Source: an uncultured Bacteroidaceae bacterium (GTDB lineage Bacteria; Bacteroidota; Bacteroidia; Bacteroidales; Bacteroidaceae). From it: a stretch of DNA of 64,000 nucleotides. The position numbers and the translations under genes are program-made. Shown here piece by piece: positions 15,833 to 26,058 of the stretch (its first letter is position 1; each line of letters opens with the position of its first letter). Where the stretch lies: the NCBI GenBank assembly GCA_905235285.1, contig CAJOLI010000001.1, positions 1 to 64,000 on the forward strand, in the 5' to 3' direction. The notes beneath the pieces are model-generated. The model searched no databases and had not been told where the DNA came from. It saw only the letters and a list, made by a program, of their open reading frames with translations.

Positions 15833-16585
15833 TTAGTCATCCTGCTGCGCTGGTAGTGCTGCCAGGGCTTCGGCAGCGCTGCGGATGTTTGTGTTAAGTG
15901 TATCTTCACGAATCTTGCCATCGCGCAGGAAGATGTTGCGCGAGCTGTACTGGGCAATCTCTGGGTTGTGGGTTACAAAGATTATGGTGCGCCCTTCGGC
16001 GTGCAGCTTCTGGAAGAGCACGAGCACTTCGTATGAAGTCCGCGTGTCGAGGTTACCCGTAGCCTCATCGGCCAGTATCACGGCGGGGTTATTGACAAGC
16101 GCACGCGCAATGGCTACGCGCTGCATTTGTCCGCCCGACATCTGGTTAGACTTATGCTCCAGACGGTCGCCCAATCCTACAGCCTTCAGTGCTTCAATCG
16201 CAGCCTCACGTCGTTGCTTAGCATTGTATTCATTATTGTACATAAGAGGCAACTCTACATTCTCAACCGCTGTAGTCTTAGGCAGTAGGTTGTAACTTTG
16301 GAAAACAAAACCAATCTTGCGGTTGCGCAGGCGGGCTCGCTGACTGCGACGCATGGTGCGGACGCTGACACCGTCGAGGTAGTACTCTCCGCTCGTCGGG
16401 GTGTCCAAGCATCCCAATTGGTTCAGCAGTGTCGATTTGCCGGAGCCGGATGTTCCCATGATGGTAACGAACTCACCCTCGTGAATCTCGAACGACACGC
16501 CTCGGAGAGCCCTCACGGTCTCGTCACCCACCTGGAAGTTGCGGCATACGTTCTCGAGCTTGATGACAACTTTCTTCTCACTCAT
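15833..16585 (-). CDS. ABC transporter ATP-binding protein (MacB/LolD type)
   Basis: A 250-residue cytosolic ATPase. Walker A GTSGSGKST lies at residues 44-52, the Q-loop in VFQSYNLLPK about 94-103, signature SGGQMQRVAIARAL at 150-163, Walker B VILADEATGNLD at 169-180 and the switch His in VTHNPEIA. The insertion and the SGGQMQR signature match the MacB/LolD subfamily. Its ATG overlaps the stop codon of the adaptor gene by four bases (ATGA), implying translational coupling. The partner permease follows 10 bp later. Confidence 0.96.
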   Translation of the reverse strand: MSEKKVVIKLENVCRNFQVGDETVRALRGVSFEIHEGEFVTIMGTSGSGKSTLLNQLGCLDTPTSGEYYLDGVSVRTMRRSQRARLRNRKIGFVFQSYNLLPKTTAVENVELPLMYNNEYNAKQRREAAIEALKAVGLGDRLEHKSNQMSGGQMQRVAIARALVNNPAVILADEATGNLDTRTSYEVLVLFQKLHAEGRTIIFVTHNPEIAQYSSRNIFLRDGKIREDTLNTNIRSAAEALAALPAQQDD

Positions 16586-17787
16586 TTTCTCGTGTTGCTA
16601 TTGTTGCCGTTCCTTTGGTTATTCCTATTGTTGCGTGGACCGGGCATGAAGGGGTTGCTCTTCTGCTGGCTGTCGCTATTCTCGGACTTTGCATCGAACA
16701 CCATGTCGGCCAGTACCTCTGTGCCAGTCTTAGCGCCACTTACAATTTCGGTCATCGTGCCGTTGCTGACGCCAGTCTCTACGGGTAGTGCCTTGAATGT
16801 CTTGCCTTCACGCACCCATAGCTTATGCGGAGCCTCGCAGGGCTCGATTGTCTCGTCCTCGGCAATGAGAGCTTCGTTAGGCGAGAAACGCAGGGCTTTT
16901 GACGGGACGTAGATGACATCGTTCTTCTCCAATGTAAAAATAGTCACGTTTGCCGTCAGACCCGGTTTCAGCTTCAGGTCGGCATTCGGAGCGCTGATGA
17001 CGACCTCATAGGTCACTACGTTGCTCTCCGTCGTGGCCTGTTGGCGGACCTGCGTCACGTGGCCTTCAAACGTGTCGTTAGGGTATGCATCGACGGCAAA
17101 ACTGACGCGCTGCCCTTCCTTCACCTCGCCTATGTCTGCCTCATCAATGTCCGCAATGACGCGCATATCCGTCAGGTCCTGAGCTATGGTGAAGAGGGTA
17201 GGGGTGCTGAACGATGCAGCCACGGTCTGGCCTTCCTCGACAGCCTTCGAGAGTACAATGCCGTTAATTGGCGATGTGATGGTTGCATAGCCCAAGTCGG
17301 TCTCGGCGCGCTTCACGCTCTGCTGCGCCGTAGTCACTTGTTGCTGGGCCTGCACATATGAGAGTCGTGCCTGCTCAAAATCGTTGGCTGAAATCAAGCC
17401 CTTATCAAAGAGCGCCTTCTGGCGCTCATAGTTAGCTTTCTGGTAAGCCAGCGCACTCTGTACGCTCGTCAGGTTGGCTTTCTGACTGGCAAGGGTGCTC
17501 ATCAGGTTCGTCTTGTCGAGCTCTGCAATGACCTGACCAGCCTTGACCTCAGAATTATAGTCTACATAAATCTTTGCAACAATGCCGCTGACCTGAGTAC
17601 CTACATCGACGCTCGTCACGGGCTCTATAGTCCCCGTAGCTGTTACTGTAGTTGAGATGTTGCCTTTCTCAACCATCGTCGTTTCATACTCTACTTTTGT
17701 TTTTTTTGAGCAACTGACGACGAGGCAAAGTAGTAGAGCATTGGCCATAAACGACAGTGCTGATTTCCTAAAAATCTTGTTTCTCAT
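16582..17787 (-). CDS. Periplasmic adaptor (membrane fusion protein) of MacA type
   Basis: About 401 residues. The N-terminal signal ends CLVVSCSKK, a lipobox, so the mature protein is probably an inner-membrane-anchored lipoprotein. The order is: barrel-sandwich half 1 (GNISTTVTATGTIEP..VDVGTQVSGIV), an alpha-helical hairpin of about 75 residues (LASQKANLTSVQSALAYQ and on), barrel-sandwich half 2 (ITSPINGIVLSKAVEEGQTV), then the beta-barrel and membrane-proximal domains. It links the ABC permease to an outer-membrane TolC-like channel; no TolC gene lies in the window. The C-terminal tail is basic and Asn/Arg rich. An upstream ATG at 17862 lies inside the -7 box, so the ATG at 17787 is chosen. 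Confidence 0.9.
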   Translation of the reverse strand: MRNKIFRKSALSFMANALLLCLVVSCSKKTKVEYETTMVEKGNISTTVTATGTIEPVTSVDVGTQVSGIVAKIYVDYNSEVKAGQVIAELDKTNLMSTLASQKANLTSVQSALAYQKANYERQKALFDKGLISANDFEQARLSYVQAQQQVTTAQQSVKRAETDLGYATITSPINGIVLSKAVEEGQTVAASFSTPTLFTIAQDLTDMRVIADIDEADIGEVKEGQRVSFAVDAYPNDTFEGHVTQVRQQATTESNVVTYEVVISAPNADLKLKPGLTANVTIFTLEKNDVIYVPSKALRFSPNEALIAEDETIEPCEAPHKLWVREGKTFKALPVETGVSNGTMTEIVSGAKTGTEVLADMVFDAKSENSDSQQKSNPFMPGPRNNRNNQRNGNNSNTRK

Positions 17788-17859
17788 ATACGTAAAAATG
17801 TTCTGTGCTATGGTGGTGTGTGTGCTATAGAATAGCCTTGACTTTGAATAAATGGTTTG

Positions 17860-17867
17860 CAAATTTA
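17860..17867 (-). promoter_or_regulatory. -7 promoter box of the MacAB-type operon
   Basis: TAAATTTG on the minus strand matches TAnnTTTG and lies about 73 bp before the adaptor start. No clean TTTG was found at the expected -33 spacing. Confidence 0.45.
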
Positions 17868-18019
17868 GCCCAATTTTTTGTTCTTGACCTTCTCTCGGGT
17901 GAAAAATTTAAGCGATTTAAGAGGGTTTAACAAAATAATCATGTGCCGAGGCATCATTACCGGTAGTTACCTTTCATGCAAAGTTCTTGGCTATTTGAGT
18001 GTTGAGCATCGCGAGACAA

Positions 18020-20743
18020 CTACGGCCTCTTTCCAAGGATTATGTTTACCAGCGCTGTGACATCAGCTATAGTCACCTCGCCATCTTGATTAACGTCAGA
18101 AGCCTTCAGGCTGCTGTTATCTGCTTTGCCAAGGATGATGTTGACCAATGCCGTTACGTCAGCAATGGTGATTTCGGAGTCACCGTTCACGTCGCCCATC
18201 ATAATGGGGAAAACGACGGCGTATGGCGTTGTGTGCAAGAGTTCCTTCTCCTCTCCCAGGCTATAGTAAGAGGCTGAAACGTAGTATTTGTGTCCATCGC
18301 TGACGTCGCTGAAATCAAACTGAAGAGTAGTTTCTTCATGAGAGCCCAGTGTCAAGTATCGAACTACATTTTGTATCTCCGTAACATCGTTTTCGCTGTT
18401 GACTTCAAAGAGCTTTACCTTGATGTTGTCTGTATAGGTTCTCTCGCCGTCGTTGACTATGTTCATCACGATTCTGAACTTTTTGCTATCGATGATTTTG
18501 TTGCCGGAGTCGTCTTCAGCTACATCTTGGACCTCGGCGCTTGCTAGCAAGTCGGCGGGGATAGCGGGCTTGCTGATGGTGTAAAAACTTGTACTGATGA
18601 GACTCTTCTGGGCACCTTCGCTGTAGTAGTAGGCTATCGAGAAGTACTTCCAGCCGTCGCTAACGTTGTCAAAGTCGAATTGCATCGTGGTGCTCTGGCC
18701 CGGAGCCAAGGTCAGGTGTTTGGTCAAGTCCTGTACGCTTGAACCGTAGTTTCCCTGTGTGTGCTTGTACAGAATTGATGAAATGTCCTCGTCGTATGTT
18801 GTCTCACCATTGTTGGTGATGGTAAGCACGAAGCTGAGCTGTTCGCTTGTGACTATATTTTGGGTGGCATCAGTCACGTTAAGCATCTGGATTGTGGCGC
18901 TCAGGCTGGCCGCAGGCATCGGGTTGATGGTAATCTCGCGTGTTGCGATGGGTGAAGTGCCGTCTGCGTTCCACGACCATGTTATGGTGTAGTCGCCAGT
19001 ACTACTGAAGAAGTAGGTATAATGGATGTCATCTGTCTCGCCGGGTGCAATCCCTACGTAACTGGCAGCTGCGAAATTGCCGTTGACGAACATATAGAGC
19101 AACTCGTTGTTCGAATGGCCTTGGTTGGTCAAGCTGACGTCAATGTCTACGGGTCGTGCATTATGCATGTAACCCGTAATGGAGATATCGTTTACGATGT
19201 AGTCATGCTCGCCGGCGGTGCCATATCCTGTGACGTGACACTCGTTTCCGTCAATCGTTACTTCTATGTAGTTGAACTCAGCACCAATGCAGGGGCGCCA
19301 ATTGTCCTGACCTTTTTCGCTGTACATGGGCAGGATTAGGAATGTTCCGGAGATTATGTCCTGCCCGAACGAGAGTTCTTGGTTGCCGTTAGTTGTGTAG
19401 TATCCTGGAGGCAGTTGGTCGACGTAGCTACTCGTGAGTCTTTCCAGAAATGCCCCATTCTCAAAGAGCCCCCAGCCGAATCGCACATCTATATTGTCGG
19501 ATGTGTAGTTGTGGAAAAGAGCCGAGGCATTGACCGTGAACGGGTCGTAAGTGTTGTCGCGAGTGTCTGTGTAGCTGTTCAGGGTGACATCAGAGGCTGT
19601 GAGTTCAAAAAAGTGGCTGTCGCCTGTACGGGGCTGGAATCCAACAAAGGCAGACTGGTCCAAGATGTAACCGTAATTTTCGCTCGCGCTTCCCGTTCCT
19701 TGCTGGTCGGGGTTTAGTACGTTGAGCAGGAAGTAGCCGTCGCTGGTGCCGTTCCAGCCCCAGTTTATGTGAAACAGACCGTTCCCGTCGAACCCGTCGC
19801 AGATGAAGGCGTGACCCCCGCTTTCCTTGCTGCCACTATAGATGACAGGGCGCCCAGCAGTAAGTTCCGTAAGGAGAAGATCGGTCCATTCCTGAGTGCT
19901 GTAGCTGCTGCGACTCTCTGCGTGTGCACTGGAATCGTAGTCGAAATAAGCCGCAGCAAAACTCGTGATACTCATCGTAACTGCTCCAGAAAAGTTGTAT
20001 TGGAAGTCCATCTTCAATGCCTGTGCACAGTATTGGCAGAGTGTAGCGGCAGCTCGTGCGGCGTCGCTCTCTGTGTCGTCAGTCGGGTAAGAGTCCAGCA
20101 TCACAGACCAGTTGAAGTCTGTGACGGGCAGTTCTGGCATATCGATTCCCAAGGATGAGGTGGTGTAGGCAGGCAGCGGCTGCGTAGGACGTACAGGCCA
20201 TTGCCAGTAGCGCATGACCTGGGCGAGGGCTGTAGCCACGCAACCGACGACGGCTCGTTGGCTCGTGGAGGGGATAATCGGAAGCAAAGTGTTGAAGGGG
20301 CTGTTCTGCGACCACTGAGCTTTTACCAATGGCGGGATTGATGGACCTGACATGGGTTGCGCTGCTGCAAGCGTACCATCGCTAAGCGCTGCGATTTGAG
20401 TGGCATAGCTGTTGAGCATCGACTGCATGGCCTCCGGCACATCATCGTTGTCAAAGGTGCCATCGTCGCTGTAGCCAAGCACAGCAGGAGCGCGGTCGTC
20501 ACCGGCTACGATGACGTAGCCGCCTTCTGTGGCATTGAATACATAGTAGGCTGCTGAAGAGCTGCTCGGAGCAACCATAGATGGAGCCTTGCGAGCCTTC
20601 TTCATGGTGGCAGACCGCAGCGTGCGGTTGAGCATAAAGTCTGAGGCTATCTGGCGAGCCTTACTCTCGCTGATGGCTTCAGCTGACACCTTACCGATGG
20701 TCAGCAACGACAAAAGGAATAATGCAATTATCCGGATTCTCAT
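18020..20743 (-). CDS. C10 (streptopain-like) cysteine peptidase with dockerin-like C-terminus
   Basis: About 907 residues from the ATG at 20743, which opens a signal peptide (MRIRIIALFLLSLLTIG..SA). A Spi-like propeptide follows (residues about 22-120, including ESKARQIASDFM and GGYVIVAGDDRAPAVLGYS). The catalytic domain has Cys168 in AVVGCVATALAQVM and His311 in SGGHAFICDGF, with HINWGWNG after it, as in streptopain and interpain. Several Ig-like/CARDB-like repeats follow, then two calcium-loop repeats at the end (GDVNGDSEITIADVTALVN and DVNQDGEVTIADVTALVN) typical of type I dockerin modules. It is probably secreted and activated by prodomain removal. No cohesin gene is visible. Confidence 0.9.
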   Translation of the reverse strand: MRIRIIALFLLSLLTIGKVSAEAISESKARQIASDFMLNRTLRSATMKKARKAPSMVAPSSSSAAYYVFNATEGGYVIVAGDDRAPAVLGYSDDGTFDNDDVPEAMQSMLNSYATQIAALSDGTLAAAQPMSGPSIPPLVKAQWSQNSPFNTLLPIIPSTSQRAVVGCVATALAQVMRYWQWPVRPTQPLPAYTTSSLGIDMPELPVTDFNWSVMLDSYPTDDTESDAARAAATLCQYCAQALKMDFQYNFSGAVTMSITSFAAAYFDYDSSAHAESRSSYSTQEWTDLLLTELTAGRPVIYSGSKESGGHAFICDGFDGNGLFHINWGWNGTSDGYFLLNVLNPDQQGTGSASENYGYILDQSAFVGFQPRTGDSHFFELTASDVTLNSYTDTRDNTYDPFTVNASALFHNYTSDNIDVRFGWGLFENGAFLERLTSSYVDQLPPGYYTTNGNQELSFGQDIISGTFLILPMYSEKGQDNWRPCIGAEFNYIEVTIDGNECHVTGYGTAGEHDYIVNDISITGYMHNARPVDIDVSLTNQGHSNNELLYMFVNGNFAAASYVGIAPGETDDIHYTYFFSSTGDYTITWSWNADGTSPIATREITINPMPAASLSATIQMLNVTDATQNIVTSEQLSFVLTITNNGETTYDEDISSILYKHTQGNYGSSVQDLTKHLTLAPGQSTTMQFDFDNVSDGWKYFSIAYYYSEGAQKSLISTSFYTISKPAIPADLLASAEVQDVAEDDSGNKIIDSKKFRIVMNIVNDGERTYTDNIKVKLFEVNSENDVTEIQNVVRYLTLGSHEETTLQFDFSDVSDGHKYYVSASYYSLGEEKELLHTTPYAVVFPIMMGDVNGDSEITIADVTALVNIILGKADNSSLKASDVNQDGEVTIADVTALVNIILGKRP

Positions 20744-20779
20744 TTCTTTGGAATTGAATAATAATGTCAATTGGAGTTG

Positions 20780-20787
20780 CAAAAGTA
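20780..20787 (-). promoter_or_regulatory. -7 promoter box of the C10 peptidase gene
   Basis: TACTTTTG on the minus strand fits TAnnTTTG, 37 bp before the preferred start. It overlaps the longer in-frame ATG at 20782, which supports the shorter start. Confidence 0.5.
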
Positions 20788-20975
20788 ATGATAAAATCTC
20801 AATGTTGTCTATTTTTTGTTAATATTTAGTCGACTATCATAAAACTAATTTATTCTTTCGTTAGCAAAAAGTGACATGTGATTACCGTAAGGGCCTTTTT
20901 AGGTGAACATACATACCATGAATTAATCAAAAATTCAACCAAGAGTATTGCTTGTTCGCTTACGAGCGAACAACC

Positions 20976-21140
20976 TAAACACTTAAGAGCATCGAACAAA
21001 AGAGTTAAGTGCTCAGCCGCACTTACCCGTATCTTATTTAGATCGCGGGTTCATGTACAGACGTTGAAGCCATCTTAAGCCTTTTGTCTGAAACTCTTAA
21101 AATGTTTGACCGCAACTCTTAAGCCTTTCGTCAGAATGTC
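20976..21140. repeat. Degenerate 22-bp periodic array D
   Basis: A TTAAG or TTAAA core recurs at 20983 and 21005 (22 bp apart) and again at 21075, 21097 and 21119 (22 bp apart each). In the second group the linkers contain GTCTGA or GTCAGA at the same offset as in array A. The central part is eroded and out of phase by 4 bp. Confidence 0.6.
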
Positions 21141-21294
21141 TAGTTTCTAATCCCTTTCCACAAGAACCCTTACTTTTTTTGCTTTATTTTGTCAGTCATA
21201 TCAGGTTTTGGCATACCTTTTGCTTAATTCAATTCGAGCAAGCAGTTGCTTGCCAAGAAGAAGATATGTTTCACATTAAATTATTTATACAACC

Positions 21295-23346
21295 ATGCAA
21301 AAAGGTAATATTGGAGTAACAACAGAGAATATATTCCCTGTAATCAAAAAGTTTCTTTACTCAGACCACGAGATTTTCATCCGCGAGATAGTCAGTAATG
21401 CCGTAGATGCTACGCAGAAACTACGCACGCTGGCCGCAAAAGGCGACTACAAGGAAGAGTTGGGCGAGCTGAAGGTGGAAGTCAAGGTCGACAAAGATGC
21501 CGGCACAATTACCGTCAGCGACCGTGGTATAGGAATGACGTCAGAGGAGATTGACAAATATATCAACCAGATAGCCTTCTCTGGCGCTACGGATTTCCTT
21601 GACAAATACAAGGAAGATGCCAACGCTATCATCGGCCACTTCGGCCTCGGTTTCTACAGCTCGTTCATGGTATCAGACCGCGTGGACATCATTACGAAGA
21701 GCTATCAGGAAGGAGCAAAAGCCGTTAAGTGGAGCTGCGACGGCAGTCCTGAGTTTACGCTTGAAGACGCAGAGCGCGCTGATCGTGGCACAGACATCGT
21801 CATGCACCTCTCTGAAGACTGTAAAGAGTTCCTCGAGCGCGAGAAGCTCGAAGGGCTGCTGAAGAAGTTCTGCCACTTCCTGCCCGTGCCCGTCGTCTTT
21901 GGCAAACGCCAGGAATGGAAGGATGGCAAGATGCAGGACACCGACGATGACAATCAAATTAACGACACCACACCGCTGTGGACACGTAAACCTGCCGACC
22001 TTAAGGACGAAGACTACAAGGCATTCTACCGCCAGCTCTATCCCATGGCAGACGAGCCCCTGTTCTGGATTCACCTCAACGTTGACTACCCGTTCAACCT
22101 TACTGGCGTGCTCTACTTCCCGAAAATCAAGAACAACCTCGACCTGCAGCGCAACAAGATACAGCTCTATTGCAACCAAGTCTTTGTGACAGACCAAGTC
22201 GAAGGCATCGTGCCCGACTTCCTGACGCTGCTCCACGGCACCATAGACTCGCCAGACATACCGCTGAACGTCTCGCGTTCATACTTGCAGAGCGACAGTA
22301 ATGTAAAGAAAATCAGCGGTTACATCACAAAGAAAGTAGCCGACCGCTTGAGCTCGCTCTTCAAGTCTGACCGCAAGGAGTTTGAGCAGAAGTGGGACGA
22401 CCTGAAGATTTTCATCTCCTACGGAATGCTTACCGAAGATGACTTTTACGAGAAAGCCAAGACGTTCTTCATGCTGAAAGACACCGAAGGCAAATACTAC
22501 ACACTCGACGAATACCAGACGCTCATCAAGGATCAGCAGACCAACAAAGACGGGCAGCTCATTTACCTTTATGCTGCCGACCGCGACGCACAATACACAT
22601 ATATTGATAACGCGCGCGCAAAAGGCTACAACGTGCTGCTCCTCGACGGACAGCTGGACACGCCCGTCGTACAGATGTTTGAGCGCAAACTTGAGAAGAC
22701 CACGTTCACGCGTGTTGATGCCGACACTATCGACCGGCTCATAGCAAAGGACGAGACTCACGGCGAAGAACTCTCGACAGAGCGCTCTGCCAATCTGTCA
22801 GCGCTCTTCGAGTCGCAGATGCCTAAGACCGACAAGACGACATATCACGTGGAGACGCAAGCCTTGGGAGAGGAACAGATGCCGGTAGTCATCACGCAGA
22901 GCGAGTATATGCGCCGCATGAAAGACATGGCTCGCATACAGCCTGGCATGGGCTTCTATGGCGAGATGCCCGATATGTATAGTCTCGTGCTCAACACCGA
23001 CAACCGCCTTATCAAGGATGTCCTTGAGCAGAGCGAAGAAGCTACTGCCGAGGCGCTGAAACCCATCGAGGCCGAACTGCGCGGACTTAACGCTCGGCAG
23101 CAGGTGCTGCAGGCCGAGCAAGACAAGAAGAAATACGACGAGATTACCGACGATGAGCGTAAGGACATGGAACAATGCCGAAAAGACATCGAAAATCAGG
23201 AGCAGAAACGAAAGGAAGTCCTTGCCGACTACGCCAAAGACAACGAACGGGTACACCAGCTCATTGACCTTGCTCTCCTGCAGAACGGCCTGCTCACTGG
23301 CGAAGCCCTGACACGCTTTGTCAAGCGATCGGTAGATCTGCTATGA
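21295..23346 (+). CDS. htpG: Molecular chaperone HtpG (Hsp90)
   Basis: A 683-residue cytosolic Hsp90. The GHKL ATPase motifs are EIFIREIVSNAVDAT (residues 27-41), DRGIGMT (about 78-84) and GHFGLGFYSSFMV (about 115-127). The middle domain has the conserved RKIQLYCNQVFV-like and PLNVSRSYLQSDSNVKKI segments, and a long C-terminal dimerisation domain follows. An acidic/charged insertion around residues 600-650 (QQVLQAEQDKKKYDEITDD and on) is coiled-coil like. It has its own intergenic region with a palindrome in the leader. It lies upstream of clpC, grouping two protein-quality genes. Confidence 0.98.
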   Translation: MQKGNIGVTTENIFPVIKKFLYSDHEIFIREIVSNAVDATQKLRTLAAKGDYKEELGELKVEVKVDKDAGTITVSDRGIGMTSEEIDKYINQIAFSGATDFLDKYKEDANAIIGHFGLGFYSSFMVSDRVDIITKSYQEGAKAVKWSCDGSPEFTLEDAERADRGTDIVMHLSEDCKEFLEREKLEGLLKKFCHFLPVPVVFGKRQEWKDGKMQDTDDDNQINDTTPLWTRKPADLKDEDYKAFYRQLYPMADEPLFWIHLNVDYPFNLTGVLYFPKIKNNLDLQRNKIQLYCNQVFVTDQVEGIVPDFLTLLHGTIDSPDIPLNVSRSYLQSDSNVKKISGYITKKVADRLSSLFKSDRKEFEQKWDDLKIFISYGMLTEDDFYEKAKTFFMLKDTEGKYYTLDEYQTLIKDQQTNKDGQLIYLYAADRDAQYTYIDNARAKGYNVLLLDGQLDTPVVQMFERKLEKTTFTRVDADTIDRLIAKDETHGEELSTERSANLSALFESQMPKTDKTTYHVETQALGEEQMPVVITQSEYMRRMKDMARIQPGMGFYGEMPDMYSLVLNTDNRLIKDVLEQSEEATAEALKPIEAELRGLNARQQVLQAEQDKKKYDEITDDERKDMEQCRKDIENQEQKRKEVLADYAKDNERVHQLIDLALLQNGLLTGEALTRFVKRSVDLL

Positions 23347-23389
23347 AATGTTAATGCATATATTTATCAATAGAAAAAATTCCAAAATG

Positions 23390-23421
23390 TTTGTAAGGCT
23401 GAGCAAAAGTGCTTAACTTTG
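23390..23421 (+). promoter_or_regulatory. Bacteroidetes-type promoter of clpC
   Basis: TTTG at 23390-23393, a 20-bp spacer and TAACTTTG at 23414-23421 match the consensus exactly, 68 bp before the clpC start. Confidence 0.85.
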
Positions 23422-23489
23422 CAAAAGTTTCTTGGGAGCAGATTTCATTAGGATGTGAAAACGACAACACCGAACCGACTCAATAGTAG

Positions 23490-26018
23490 ATGAATAATAA
23501 GCTTTCACCACAGATAACACTGATACTCAACTATGGTAAGGAAGAGGCCGTACGTTTGGGATGCGCATACGTAGAGCCTGCGCACCTCCTGCTTGCCATA
23601 CTGCGCGAGGAGAACTCCAATGCCATGGCAATACTCAACGGCTTTGGAGTAGATACGCTCTTGCTGAAAGCCAGTGCTGAGTCCGGACTAAAGGGGCAGG
23701 CCACGGGCCATGACCCAATACTCAGCGCTGCTGCCAGCCGCATCATAAAGCTGATGCTGCTGGAGTCGCGCGCCATGAAAGCTACGCAGGCTGACACCGA
23801 GCACCTGCTGCTCGCTATGCTGCGCGACGACAATGAACACGTATGCCAGTTGCTTAACCAGTTTGGCGTCGACTACCAGAGCGTAAAGAATGCGCTGACA
23901 CAGAAGCAGGACCCGCAGTCGTCATTTGGATTCCTCGACGAGGATGAGGATGACATCGAGGACGATGACCTCCACAACACGGGACGTGCCGGTAGTCAGG
24001 CGGCTCAAGCCACTCGCGCAAAAAAAGACGACGGCAGCGGAACGCCGGCCCTCGATACCTTCGGCACAGACCTTACCAAGGCCGCACAGCAGGGATTGCT
24101 CGACCCCATCGTAGGACGAGAACGCGAAATAAACCGCGTAGCACAGATTCTCTGCCGCCGGAAGAAAAACAATCCAATACTCATAGGCCTACCTGGAGCA
24201 GGAAAGAGCGCCATCGTTGAAGGACTGGCTCTGCGCATCGTGCAGCGCAAGGTGGCCCGCTTATTGTTCGACAAACGTGTCATCATTCTCGATCTGGCAG
24301 GCGTTGTGGCTGGCACGAAATATCGTGGGCAGTTTGAAGAACGGCTCAAGGCAATCATCAACGAGCTGCAGGCTCACAAAGAGATTATTCTCTTCATTGA
24401 TGAGATACACACCATCATAGGCGCAGGTTCGGCCGCCGGCACCATGGATGCCGCCAATATGCTGAAGCCGGCACTCGCACGCGGAGAAGTGCAATGTATC
24501 GGTGCTACGACCATCGACGAGTACAAGAAAAGCATCGAGAAGGACGGAGCACTCGAGAGACGCTTCCAGAAAGTGCTCGTAGAGCCCACATCTGTTGAGG
24601 AAACCATAGACATCCTCAACAATATCAAGGACCGTTATGAAGAGCACCATAACGTGCGGTACACCGAAGAAGCGCTGAAAGCCTGCGTAACGCTCTCCGA
24701 CCGCTACGTCACCGACCGCTGTTTGCCGGACAAGGCTATCGACGCCATGGACGAAGTAGGCTCACGGTCACACCTGGTGAACCTGCCGGTCAATGACGAT
24801 ATCTTGCGAAAAGAAGAACTCTGCCATCACCTGTCTGAACTCAAGGATAAAGCCGTGCATGAGCAGAACTTCGAACTTGCTGCCGAATATCGTGACCAAC
24901 TCGTCAACGAGCAGGACCGTCTGCAGCAGATGAAGCGCGACTGGGAGCACCAACTTCGCGAGGAGCGAGAGGAAATCACAGACACCGACGTCGCTGACAT
25001 CGTAGCCATGATGACGGGCATTCCTGTGCAACGTGTAGGAGCCAGCGAGAACGAACGCCTGAAGAACCTCGGACCTGCACTCAAAGGCTCCGTCGTAGGG
25101 CAGGACGATGCCGTAGACAAACTCGTGAGAGCTATCCAGCGCTCGCGCATAGGGCTCAAAGACCCAAACAAGCCCATTGGCACATTCATGTTCCTAGGCC
25201 CGACAGGTGTAGGAAAGACCTTCCTCACCAAACGTCTCGCCGTAGAGCTCTTCGGCAGCGAAGATGCTCTTATCCGTGTCGACATGAGCGAATATATGGA
25301 GAAACACACAGTAAGCCGAATGGTAGGTGCACCTCCGGGATACGTAGGGTACGAAGAGGGCGGACAGCTCACCGACCGCGTGCGGCGGAAACCTTATTCC
25401 ATTGTACTTCTCGACGAGATAGAGAAGGCACACCCCGATGTGTTCAACATCTTGCTCCAGGTGATGGATGAAGGGCGCCTCACAGACGGCAACGGCACAA
25501 CGGTTGACTTCCGCAATACCGTCATCGTCATGACCTCGAACAGCGGCACACGCCAACTCAAGGAGTTCGGTAGGGGAGTGGGATTCACCATCGGAGGCGA
25601 CACTCACAACCGAGACCTCGCACGCAGCATCATACAAAAGACGCTGCAGCGGCAGTTCTCGCCCGAATTCCTCAACCGACTCGACGACATCATCTTCTTC
25701 GATCAACTCTCCAAGGAGAGCCTCCACAAGATCGTAGATATAGAGATTCGCCCCCTGGCAAAACGCATCGAGGAAATGGGCTTCCATATTGAGCTGACTG
25801 ATGACGCACGCACATGGCTCGCTGAGAAAGGCTACGATGTGCAGTTTGGAGCGCGCCCCCTGAAGAGACTCATACAAACATCCGTTGAAGACGCCCTCTG
25901 CCAGCTGTTGCTCGACGAAAAGGTGGCAGCGGGTCAGGCTGTGCGCGTAGGCGTAAAAGATGGTGAAATTAAGCTCTTCCCGATAGCAGCCGAAGAGCAT
26001 CTTACCATAGAGCAATAG
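23490..26018 (+). CDS. clpC: ATP-dependent Clp protease ATP-binding subunit ClpC
   Basis: An 842-residue Hsp100 unfoldase. It has two Clp N-repeats (residues about 5-140), an acidic low-complexity linker ([13 protein letters not shown]), AAA-1 with Walker [14 protein letters not shown] and [12 protein letters not shown], a UVR-like coiled segment (residues about 445-490: [21 protein letters not shown]), and AAA-2 with [15 protein letters not shown] and [14 protein letters not shown]. The C-terminal D2-small domain ends in [17 protein letters not shown]. The UVR segment in the middle region separates ClpC from ClpB and ClpA. It feeds substrates to ClpP, which is encoded elsewhere. It is monocistronic between its own promoter and a strong hairpin. 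Confidence 0.95.
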   Translation: MNNKLSPQITLILNYGKEEAVRLGCAYVEPAHLLLAILREENSNAMAILNGFGVDTLLLKASAESGLKGQATGHDPILSAAASRIIKLMLLESRAMKATQADTEHLLLAMLRDDNEHVCQLLNQFGVDYQSVKNALTQKQDPQSSFGFLDEDEDDIEDDDLHNTGRAGSQAAQATRAKKDDGSGTPALDTFGTDLTKAAQQGLLDPIVGREREINRVAQILCRRKKNNPILIGLPGAGKSAIVEGLALRIVQRKVARLLFDKRVIILDLAGVVAGTKYRGQFEERLKAIINELQAHKEIILFIDEIHTIIGAGSAAGTMDAANMLKPALARGEVQCIGATTIDEYKKSIEKDGALERRFQKVLVEPTSVEETIDILNNIKDRYEEHHNVRYTEEALKACVTLSDRYVTDRCLPDKAIDAMDEVGSRSHLVNLPVNDDILRKEELCHHLSELKDKAVHEQNFELAAEYRDQLVNEQDRLQQMKRDWEHQLREEREEITDTDVADIVAMMTGIPVQRVGASENERLKNLGPALKGSVVGQDDAVDKLVRAIQRSRIGLKDPNKPIGTFMFLGPTGVGKTFLTKRLAVELFGSEDALIRVDMSEYMEKHTVSRMVGAPPGYVGYEEGGQLTDRVRRKPYSIVLLDEIEKAHPDVFNILLQVMDEGRLTDGNGTTVDFRNTVIVMTSNSGTRQLKEFGRGVGFTIGGDTHNRDLARSIIQKTLQRQFSPEFLNRLDDIIFFDQLSKESLHKIVDIEIRPLAKRIEEMGFHIELTDDARTWLAEKGYDVQFGARPLKRLIQTSVEDALCQLLLDEKVAAGQAVRVGVKDGEIKLFPIAAEEHLTIEQ

Positions 26019-26058
26019 GTCTAATATTGACCTTTTAACTTCTTTTTATTTAAAACAT

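Larger units (their letters stand above)
20744..21294. other. Gene-free divergent region between C10 peptidase and htpG
   Basis: About 550 bp without a gene. It holds the C10 -7 box, a perfect 9-bp hairpin (TTGTTCGCT-TACG-AGCGAACAA, 20952-20973), a degenerate 22-bp periodic array (20976-21140) and a palindrome GCAAGCA-GT-TGCTTGC (21238-21253) 41 bp before the htpG start. No CIRCE element (TTAGCACTC-N9-GAGTGCTAA) is present. A near -7 box (TACCTTTTG) lies at 21214-21222. Confidence 0.7.

Noticed and set aside
20783..21294. CIRCE or sigma-32 type heat-shock control of htpG
   Set aside because: Neither the CIRCE inverted repeat nor a sigma-32 promoter is found; only unrelated palindromes are present.
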